This document shows positions 1 through 6,475 of a stretch of 6,475 nt of DNA, piece after piece (positions within the stretch are counted from its first letter, which is position 1; every line of letters begins with the position of its first letter). The position numbers were made by a program, and so were the translations under genes. The DNA comes from Acidobacteriota bacterium. GTDB lineage: Bacteria > Acidobacteriota > Terriglobia > UBA7540. The notes below the pieces were generated by a model. The model ran no database searches, was not told where the DNA came from, and saw nothing but the letters and a program-made list of their open reading frames with translations. The stretch covers positions 1 to 6,475 of the forward strand of contig QHZK01000178.1 in assembly GCA_003224635.1 (NCBI GenBank), written 5' to 3'.

Positions 1-173
1 CTGACGTGGTTCAAGCAGAAGTACGCCCAGGCGAATTACAGCGTCGTGGGCGTATTGAAATCGTTGACTTATTTCGAGGAGGCCGAAACAGACCCATGCC
101 CGATATGCTGGTGAGCCTGAGCTGGGAGACGGTGGAGCAATTCTTTGCCACGGAAGTGCCACGACTGTTGTGA
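1..173 (+). pseudogene. 3' end of AbiEii/DUF1814-like nucleotidyltransferase gene, frame-broken
   Basis: The left edge opens inside a coding region. Frame 1 reads LTWFKQKYAQANYSVVGV and continues to a KSLTYFEEAETDP segment, then hits TGA at 112-114. The expected continuation, MPDMLVSLSWETVEQFFATE and then VPRLL, lies in frame 3 from base 96 and stops at 171-173. One extra C in the CCC run at 93-95 would join the two halves exactly at ...ETDP-MPDML.... The joined text resembles the C-terminal tail of AbiEii/AbiGii-type (DUF1814) nucleotidyltransferase proteins, which commonly end with a KSLTYFEDAE...PMP..L...W..V..FF motif. That assignment comes from memory of the family and rests on about 57 residues. 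The catalytic part lies outside the window, so a role as toxin of a toxin-antitoxin pair cannot be judged here. The break may be a real disabling mutation or a one-base sequencing/assembly error in a short C run. Confidence 0.6.
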
Positions 174-217
174 TCCTCGGGAGCACGCTCAATTGCCGCC
201 GACGGACCGAACGCTAC

Positions 218-246
218 TTGCCCGGCTCCGGCGAATCAACTACGAT
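218..246 (+). promoter_or_regulatory. Candidate sigma70-type promoter for moaA
   Basis: TTGCCC at 218-223 and TACGAT at 241-246 each match 4 of 6 consensus positions of the -35 and -10 boxes and are separated by 17 bases, the optimal spacing. Transcription would start near 252-254, giving a leader of about 70 bases before the ATG at 322. It lies in the gap after the broken upstream gene, where a promoter for moaA is expected. Matches of this quality occur by chance, so this is only a candidate. I saw no convincing molybdenum-cofactor riboswitch in the leader. Confidence 0.3.
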
Positions 247-321
247 GGATGCGTTGTTTGGAATTTGGGCGCCTTAAGCGAGTAGTTGTTTTCAAGTCGC
301 GATTTTGAATCCCAGGTCTCG

Positions 322-1395
322 ATGTCGTCTCCCGACTCCGAACGCTCAACTCCAGTTCTCGACGCCTTCAGCCGGCCGATGCGCACCCTGCGCATCTCGG
401 TCACGGACAGGTGCAACCTGCGCTGCCAGTATTGCATGCCGGAGGAAGAGTACGTCTGGCTCGAGCGCGAGGAGATCCTGAGCTTTGAGGAGATTGGGGA
501 GCTCGTCCAAATCTTCACCGGCCTGGGAGTAGAGAAGGTGCGGCTGACCGGAGGCGAGCCGCTGCTGCGCCGCGACTTGGACCGGCTGGTGCGGCTGCTG
601 GCGCAGAACCGCCGGATTCGAGACCTGGCGTTGACGACCAACGGGGTGCTGCTGGCCCGGCATGCCCGCGCCCTGCGCGAGGCCGGTCTCGAGCGTGTTA
701 CCGTGAGCCTGGATACCCTTCGCCCGGAGCGCTACCGAGCGTTGACGCGCTCGGACGCCCACGCGCAGACGCTCGAAGGTATCGCCGCAGCTCGCGCTGC
801 GGGCTTCGAGGGCCTCAAGATCAACGCCGTGATCATGCGGGGGTTCAACGACGATGAGCTTGCCGACCTGATCGCCTTCGGCCGCGAAACCGAAGCGGAG
901 GTGCGCTTCATCGAATATATGGATGTGGGCGGAGCGACGCGCTGGTCGATGGACCAGGTCGTCCCCAGGGCGGAGATGATCGAGAGGCTCGAGCGGCAGT
1001 TTGGGCCCGTTCGGGCCATCGAAGATGAAACCTCGGCGAACGGATCAGCGAACGCCAAGGCTCCGGCGGACCGTTTTGCCTTGCCGGACGGCGCCGCGTT
1101 CGGCATCATCTCCTCGACCACCGAGCCTTTCTGCCGCACCTGTGACCGGGCGCGGTTGACGCCGGACGGGAGGTGGTTGCTCTGCCTTTACGCGTCGGAC
1201 GGTGCCGACTTGAAACGCCTCTTGCGAGGCGGAACGCCGCGTGCCGAGATCGCTCAGGCGGTTGCCGACGTGTGGCGCGGGCGAAGGGATCGTGGCGCTG
1301 AAGAACGAAGAGTACTGGGTGCGAGAGGCGTGCTCTTCCAGATCGAGGATTTGAGGAAGGACCCGCACCGCGAGATGCACACACGGGGAGGGTGA
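322..1395 (+). CDS. moaA: GTP 3',8-cyclase MoaA (molybdenum cofactor biosynthesis)
   Basis: MoaA is a cytoplasmic radical SAM enzyme that converts GTP to 3',8-cyclo-GTP, which MoaC turns into cyclic pyranopterin monophosphate, the first stage of molybdenum cofactor synthesis. Numbered from the ATG at 322 (357 aa), the radical SAM cluster motif CNLRCQYC gives C31, C35 and C38 inside SVTDRCNLRCQYCMP. The SAM-contacting GGEP is at 77-80. The second, GTP-binding Fe-S cluster is C271-x2-C274-x13-C288 in FCRTCDRARLTPDGRWLLC. The protein ends in the conserved Gly-Gly tail required in this family. All key residues are present and the length is close to the family norm. A TTG at 286 would add 12 residues (FSSRDFESQVS) with no family resemblance, so I prefer ATG 322; neither has a strong Shine-Dalgarno. 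A linker around residues 238-245 (SANGSAN) comes from a near-tandem 12-bp duplication. moaC, moaD, moaE and moeA are not in the window. Confidence 0.96.
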   Translation: MSSPDSERSTPVLDAFSRPMRTLRISVTDRCNLRCQYCMPEEEYVWLEREEILSFEEIGELVQIFTGLGVEKVRLTGGEPLLRRDLDRLVRLLAQNRRIRDLALTTNGVLLARHARALREAGLERVTVSLDTLRPERYRALTRSDAHAQTLEGIAAARAAGFEGLKINAVIMRGFNDDELADLIAFGRETEAEVRFIEYMDVGGATRWSMDQVVPRAEMIERLERQFGPVRAIEDETSANGSANAKAPADRFALPDGAAFGIISSTTEPFCRTCDRARLTPDGRWLLCLYASDGADLKRLLRGGTPRAEIAQAVADVWRGRRDRGAEERRVLGARGVLFQIEDLRKDPHREMHTRGG

Positions 1396-1400
1396 AGACA

Positions 1401-1472
1401 AGGAGTCAGGAGTCAGAAGTCCGAAGCCCCAACCGCAGCGCAGGGCCTTCTTCCCTGAATCCTGAATCCTGG
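1401..1472. repeat. Paired heptamer tandem arrays forming an imperfect inverted repeat
   Basis: Left array: successive 7-bp units AGGAGTC (1401-1407), AGGAGTC (1408-1414), AGAAGTC (1415-1421) and a degenerate CGAAGCC (1422-1428). Right array: CTGAATC (1455-1461) and CTGAATC (1462-1468), then CTGG. The right array is nearly the reverse complement of the left: bases 1401-1416 pair with 1455-1470 at 14 of 16 positions. GAAG 1423-1426 can also pair with CTTC 1447-1450, and CCC 1427-1429 with GGG 1443-1445, leaving a loop of about 13 bases. The element fills nearly the whole space between the moaA stop and the DUF2203 ATG. No T-run follows, so it is not a standard intrinsic terminator. It could be a mobile or slippage-prone intergenic repeat, or it could affect mRNA stability or read-through between the two genes. 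The pairing is seen directly; any function is inference. Confidence 0.7.
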
Positions 1473-1478
1473 TTCTCT

Positions 1479-1931
1479 ATGGCGGAAAAATACTTCAGTC
1501 GCCACGAGGCCGAAGAACTATTGCCCATGATCGGCGATTATCTTGGGCAGGCCCTCGATCAGAAGAAGAAGATCGACGAGCTTGATGAAGAGCTGTCCCG
1601 AGGGGCAGCGCGGATCATGGCGCTCGGTGGCTCGATTCCCCCGCTCGAACAATTGGCCAAGAACAGGGCGGAGCGCCAGAAGCTCGCCGCAGAGCTCGAG
1701 GAAGGCGTCAAGCGAATCCAGGAGACTGGCTGCGTGATCAAAGACCTGGATGTAGGATTGATCGACTTCCCCAGCCTTCGCGGTGGCGAGGAGGTATACC
1801 TGTGCTGGAAGCTGGGGGAAGAGCGCATCGTCTATTACCACGGGATCGACGAAGGCTTTGCAGGCCGCAAACCCCTCGACGACTCCCCGCCTGACACCGA
1901 GCCGCCATCCGGACCACAGCGAATCAACTAA
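1479..1931 (+). CDS. DUF2203 family protein
   Basis: The 150-residue protein begins MAEKYFSRHEAEELLPMI and matches the DUF2203 layout: an N-terminal helix with an EAEELLP segment, a charged, probably coiled-coil middle (about residues 20-80, rich in K/E/L), then the signature GCVIKDLDVGLIDFP, a VYLCWKLGEE strand and an HGIDEGFAGRKPL ending. The last 14 or so residues are a polar, proline-rich tail. It has no signal peptide or membrane segment, so it is probably cytosolic. The biochemical function of the family is unknown to me. The start is set at ATG 1479, where family similarity begins. The frame stays open upstream to a GTG at 1392 that overlaps the moaA stop, but those 29 residues are translated repeat sequence. 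There is no good Shine-Dalgarno before 1479, so translation may be weak or depend on ribosomes arriving from moaA. It is co-oriented with moaA, 83 bases away. Confidence 0.9.
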   Translation: MAEKYFSRHEAEELLPMIGDYLGQALDQKKKIDELDEELSRGAARIMALGGSIPPLEQLAKNRAERQKLAAELEEGVKRIQETGCVIKDLDVGLIDFPSLRGGEEVYLCWKLGEERIVYYHGIDEGFAGRKPLDDSPPDTEPPSGPQRIN

Positions 1932-1953
1932 ATTAGCTTCGAGGGCTCCGGTC

Positions 1954-2118
1954 ATGAAAACCAAGACAGGGGAGTATATGCCGCTATCACGCAAGCGCAA
2001 GGGTTCGTTTAAAATCGACGAGCTGCAGGCTCGTAATCAGAGGACTTTAGAGTCGGGTGAAGAAGCGGTCAAACGGACTCTGCGACCCAGACAGGAGAGC
2101 AAGCAAGGTAGTGCATAA
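1954..2118 (+). CDS. Possible small basic protein, 54 aa, unrecognised
   Basis: An ATG at 1954 opens a 54-codon frame ending at TAA 2116-2118, in the gap between the DUF2203 and DUF255 genes. GAGGG at 1941-1945, eight bases upstream, is a fair Shine-Dalgarno. A second ATG at 1978 has GGGGAG only three bases before it. The product begins MKTKTGEYMPLSRKRKGSF and is rich in Lys, Arg, Glu and Gln, with no hydrophobic segment, so it would be soluble and possibly nucleic-acid binding or disordered. I recognise no family. Third-position G+C (about 57% by hand count) looks lower than in the neighbouring genes, which argues against an old resident gene. The same DNA contains a perfect 6-bp hairpin (2018-2023 with 2029-2034, loop TGCAG) and a 4-bp hairpin (2043-2046 with 2051-2054), so a structured leader is an alternative. 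Treat as a candidate only. Confidence 0.35.
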   Translation: MKTKTGEYMPLSRKRKGSFKIDELQARNQRTLESGEEAVKRTLRPRQESKQGSA

Positions 2119-2131
2119 GAGGAGCACTGCG

Positions 2132-2160
2132 AGGCCTGATAAGCTCAACTGAAGGCCTGA
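2132..2160. repeat. Direct repeat AGGCCTGA x2 before the DUF255 gene
   Basis: AGGCCTGA occurs at 2132-2139 and again at 2153-2160, 21 bases apart, two helical turns of DNA. The second copy touches the AGGAG Shine-Dalgarno (2161-2165) of the next gene. The AGGCCT core is itself a palindrome, so the copies could also pair as a 6-bp stem with a 15-base loop. The spacing fits a dimeric-regulator operator or a weak translational hairpin, but an 8-bp repeat may be chance. Confidence 0.3.
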
Positions 2161-2169
2161 AGGAGCGCC

Positions 2170-4320
2170 ATGACTCAGCAGGGGCCAAGCAACGCCCTGG
2201 CCGCGGCTTCCAGCTCGTACCTGCGCAGCGCCGCGCATCAGCCCGTCCAGTGGCGTCCGTGGGGCGATGCGGCCTTTGAGGCGGCGCGGCGCGAGGACAA
2301 GCCCATCCTTTTGGACATTGGGGCCGTATGGTGCCACTGGTGCCACGTCATGGACCGGGAGAGTTACGAGAACGAGGAACTCGCACGCATCATCAACGAG
2401 CACTACGTCGCCGTCAAGGTCGACCGCGACGAGCGGCCGGACATCGATGCGCGATACCAGGTGGCCGTGAGCGCCCTCACTGGGCAAGGGGGCTGGCCGC
2501 TCACGGCGTTCCTCACCCCGGACGGGAAGCCCTTTTACGGCGGCACGTACTTCCCCCCGGACGACCGCTACGGACGTCCCGGAATGAAGCGCATGCTAGA
2601 AAGCATTGCCCACAATTACCGCGCTCATAAGGACGAAATTTTGAACAGCGCCCAGAGGATTGCCGAGGCTCTGGGCGGTATCGAGCAGTTCCGGACGGGC
2701 GGCCCGAAGGCGGGCGCCTCGATCGCCCAAAGCATCATCGAAAGCATCGCGCGGATGCTTGACCCGCAGCACGGCGGGTTCGGGAGCGCGCCCAAGTTTC
2801 CTCACCCGAGCGCCACCGACCTCTTGTTGGACGCCTACTTGGAAACTCGTCAAAGCTGGCTGCTCAACGCGGTGACGACGACGCTTGAAGGCATGGGCCG
2901 CGGCGGCGTCTACGACCAGATCGGCGGTGGGTTCCATCGTTACTCGGTGGACGAGCGTTGGACTGTTCCCCACTTCGAGAAAATGGCCTATGACAACGCC
3001 GGCCTGCTCGTGAACTATCTCGGCGCCTACAACGTAACTGGGAACGAATTCTTCCGCGAGATTGCGCTGGGCATTCTGTCGTTTATTGAGGCGGTGCTTG
3101 CGAGCCCCGAGGGCGGTTTCTACGCGAGCCAGGACGCCGACTACAGCCTGGATGACGACGGCGATTATTTCACCTGGACGCTGGACGAAGTGAAGGCGGT
3201 TCTCGACCCGCAGGAAGCGGAGATTGTTGCGCAGTACTACCACGTCGAGCCTCAAGGGGAGATGCATCACAACTCGGCGAAGAACGTGCTGTTCGTTGAC
3301 CAGCCCATCGCGGCCATTGCCGCCCGGCTCAAGCTGGAGCCGGAGGACGTCGAAAAAATCCTGGCGCAAGCCAAGGCCAAGATGCTCGCAGCGCGCTCAA
3401 TGCGCCCCACTCCCTTTGTCGATACCACCCTCTACGCAAGCTGGAACGGCATGATGATCTCGGCGCTGCTCGAGTCCTACAAGGTTCTGGGCCTCGAGAG
3501 AGCCCGCGATCGAGCCTTGCTGACGCTCGACCTGCTGCTTGAGAGAGCTTACGACCCCGGCAGAGGGATGGCCCACAGTTTGATCCGTTCAAAAAGCTCC
3601 AGCTCGCCGCCCAACTTCGAATTTCGAGTTTCCAATTTCGATCTTTTGGACGACCAGGTCTTTATCGCTGAGGCTCTGCTGGATGCCTTCGAGGTGACAG
3701 GGAGGCGGACGTATTTTGATCGTGCGCTCGAACTGATGGAGACCACCCTCCGGCGGTTCTGGGACGAGCAAGGCGGCGGGTTCTTCGACACTGCTCGGGA
3801 TAGCGGGGGCGTGCAAGGCTCGCTCACCGTGACGCGCAAGGCATTTCAGGACTCTCCCACGCCGGCGGCCAACCCGATGGCGGCCTTGGTTCTCGACCGG
3901 CTGGCGCACCTGGCGGAGCGGCCGGATTTCCGCGACAAGGCGGAAGCCACGCTCGACCTCTTGGCGGCCAAGGCCGCTGATTATGGGCTGTTCGCGGCCA
4001 CCTATGCGATCGCTGTGGTCAACCACTTCCGCCCGCCCGTCGAGATTGTCGTGGTGGGACCTTCCGCCGACGAGAAGACCAGGAGGCTTTTGAAGTCCGC
4101 TTATGCGACCGGGCGCGCCGGCAAGCACGTGCTGGCCTTCGAGCCAGATGTCGTGAGGGCTGGCGATCTGCCGGCGGGACTTGCCTCTACCCTGCCCAAC
4201 CTGCCGCTCGACGGCAGACCCGTCGCCCTGGTGTGCGTGGGCACGTCATGCCAGCCACCCGTCGAAACCTCGGACGCCCTCGCGGATTTGCTTGCGAACG
4301 CCCCCAGCGCGCGCTCGTGA
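2170..4320 (+). CDS. Thioredoxin domain-containing protein, DUF255 (YyaL/SPATA20 family)
   Basis: The 716-residue protein has the complete two-part layout of the DUF255 family. The N-terminal thioredoxin-like domain (about 1-170) carries a CxxC motif at C55-H-W-C58 in WCHWCHVMDRESYENEEL, followed by VKVDRDERPDID and LTGQGGWPLTAFLTPDGKPF. The rest (about 190-700) is an alpha/alpha-barrel of the six-hairpin glycosidase or N-acylglucosamine 2-epimerase type, with GVYDQIGGGFHRY (246-258), WTVPHFEKM (264-272), YASQDAD (318-324) and WNGMM (425-429). The C-terminus has the family-typical SCQPPV with C694. No signal peptide is seen, so it is probably cytosolic. Its substrate is not established; a redox role or a sugar-processing role has been assumed for relatives. 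The start is supported by GAAGGAG ending four bases before the ATG. Oddities are AVW in place of the more usual YSA before CHWC, and a heptamer-repeat insert at residues 482-491. Confidence 0.93.
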   Translation: MTQQGPSNALAAASSSYLRSAAHQPVQWRPWGDAAFEAARREDKPILLDIGAVWCHWCHVMDRESYENEELARIINEHYVAVKVDRDERPDIDARYQVAVSALTGQGGWPLTAFLTPDGKPFYGGTYFPPDDRYGRPGMKRMLESIAHNYRAHKDEILNSAQRIAEALGGIEQFRTGGPKAGASIAQSIIESIARMLDPQHGGFGSAPKFPHPSATDLLLDAYLETRQSWLLNAVTTTLEGMGRGGVYDQIGGGFHRYSVDERWTVPHFEKMAYDNAGLLVNYLGAYNVTGNEFFREIALGILSFIEAVLASPEGGFYASQDADYSLDDDGDYFTWTLDEVKAVLDPQEAEIVAQYYHVEPQGEMHHNSAKNVLFVDQPIAAIAARLKLEPEDVEKILAQAKAKMLAARSMRPTPFVDTTLYASWNGMMISALLESYKVLGLERARDRALLTLDLLLERAYDPGRGMAHSLIRSKSSSSPPNFEFRVSNFDLLDDQVFIAEALLDAFEVTGRRTYFDRALELMETTLRRFWDEQGGGFFDTARDSGGVQGSLTVTRKAFQDSPTPAANPMAALVLDRLAHLAERPDFRDKAEATLDLLAAKAADYGLFAATYAIAVVNHFRPPVEIVVVGPSADEKTRRLLKSAYATGRAGKHVLAFEPDVVRAGDLPAGLASTLPNLPLDGRPVALVCVGTSCQPPVETSDALADLLANAPSARS
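3613..3643 (+). repeat. Intragenic heptamer tandem array inside the DUF255 gene
   Basis: Four consecutive 7-bp units, TTCGAAT (3616-3622), TTCGAGT (3623-3629), TTCCAAT (3630-3636) and TTCGATC (3637-3643), follow the consensus TTCGAAT. They are translated as NFEFRVSNFD (residues 482-491). In relatives as I remember them, the segment runs almost directly from the MxHS part (here MAHSLIR, 467-473) to the LLDD part (here LLDDQVFIAEALLD, from 492). The array and the flanking SKSSSSPP therefore look like an inserted surface loop that keeps the reading frame. The AT-rich units contrast with the surrounding GC-rich codons. Confidence 0.65.
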
Positions 4321-4348
4321 CTTGGCCCTGGCGTTCGGGTTTCGGGAC

Positions 4349-4354
4349 TAAAAT
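4349..4354 (+). promoter_or_regulatory. Possible -10 box (TAAAAT) before mutS2
   Basis: TAAAAT stands out in the GC-rich 62-base gap between the DUF255 stop and the mutS2 ATG and matches 5 of 6 positions of the -10 consensus. The nearest -35-like TTGGCC (4322-4327) is 21 bases away, which is too far, so an extended or activator-dependent promoter would have to be assumed. With a start near 4361 the leader would be about 22 bases. Weak evidence; mutS2 may simply be read from upstream. Confidence 0.2.
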
Positions 4355-4382
4355 TCTTCTCCCCTTGTCGAACCGCATCCGC

Positions 4383-6475
<2,093 letters not shown>

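Noticed and set aside
286..321. TTG start giving MoaA a 12-residue extension
   Set aside because: There is no clear Shine-Dalgarno, the start codon is rare, and the extra residues have no MoaA similarity; ATG 322 already gives a normal-length protein.
174..321. Molybdenum-cofactor riboswitch in the moaA leader
   Set aside because: The position is right, but I could not find the multi-stem structure; only short GC-rich patches are seen.
2001..2060. tRNA-like element (GGGTTCG followed by stems)
   Set aside because: The GGTTCG resembles a T-loop, but the flanking bases do not pair as a T-stem and no acceptor or anticodon arm can be drawn.
2132..2158. Intrinsic terminator before the DUF255 gene
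   Set aside because: The AGGCCT stem is only 6 bp with a 15-base loop and no T-run follows.
2596..3369. A 257-codon - strand frame inside the DUF255 gene
   Set aside because: It lies wholly within a well-supported gene and its product resembles no family; it follows from the codon bias of the + strand gene.

Overview
The window is a GC-rich bacterial chromosomal segment with all recognisable genes on the + strand: a frame-broken 3' end of a nucleotidyltransferase-like gene, moaA, a DUF2203 gene, a possible 54-codon small ORF, a large DUF255/YyaL-type thioredoxin-domain gene, and the 5' portion of mutS2, which runs off the right edge. High G+C, the style of the MoaA sequence (MDVGG segment, DPHREMHTRGG ending) and heptameric repeats in spacers suggest Acidobacteriota or a similar soil lineage. 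This is an impression from protein style, not a database result.

Layout. 1-173: C-terminal tail of an AbiEii/DUF1814-like protein, readable only with a one-base frame correction near base 93-96. 174-321: spacer with a plausible sigma70-type promoter (218-246). 322-1395: moaA, first step of molybdenum cofactor synthesis, with both Fe-S cluster motifs and the terminal Gly-Gly intact. 1396-1478: short spacer filled by two oppositely oriented arrays of 7-bp units that can fold into a long imperfect hairpin. 1479-1931: DUF2203 protein. 1932-2169: spacer with a weak small-ORF candidate and an 8-bp direct repeat next to a good Shine-Dalgarno. 2170-4320: DUF255 thioredoxin-like/six-hairpin glycosidase-like protein. 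4321-4382: short spacer. 4383-6475: MutS2, complete through its ATPase and coiled coil, cut within the KOW-like region before any Smr domain.

The genes do not form one obvious pathway. moaA (cofactor biosynthesis), the DUF2203 and DUF255 proteins (role uncertain) and mutS2 (recombination control or ribosome rescue) look like ordinary housekeeping neighbours that may be co-transcribed because they are co-oriented and closely spaced. I see no defence island, CRISPR array, RNA gene, insertion sequence or new multi-gene system.

The most notable non-gene signal is the heptameric short tandem repeats: two arrays in the moaA/DUF2203 spacer, and a third of different sequence but the same period inside the DUF255 gene, where it appears to add about 10-20 residues in frame.
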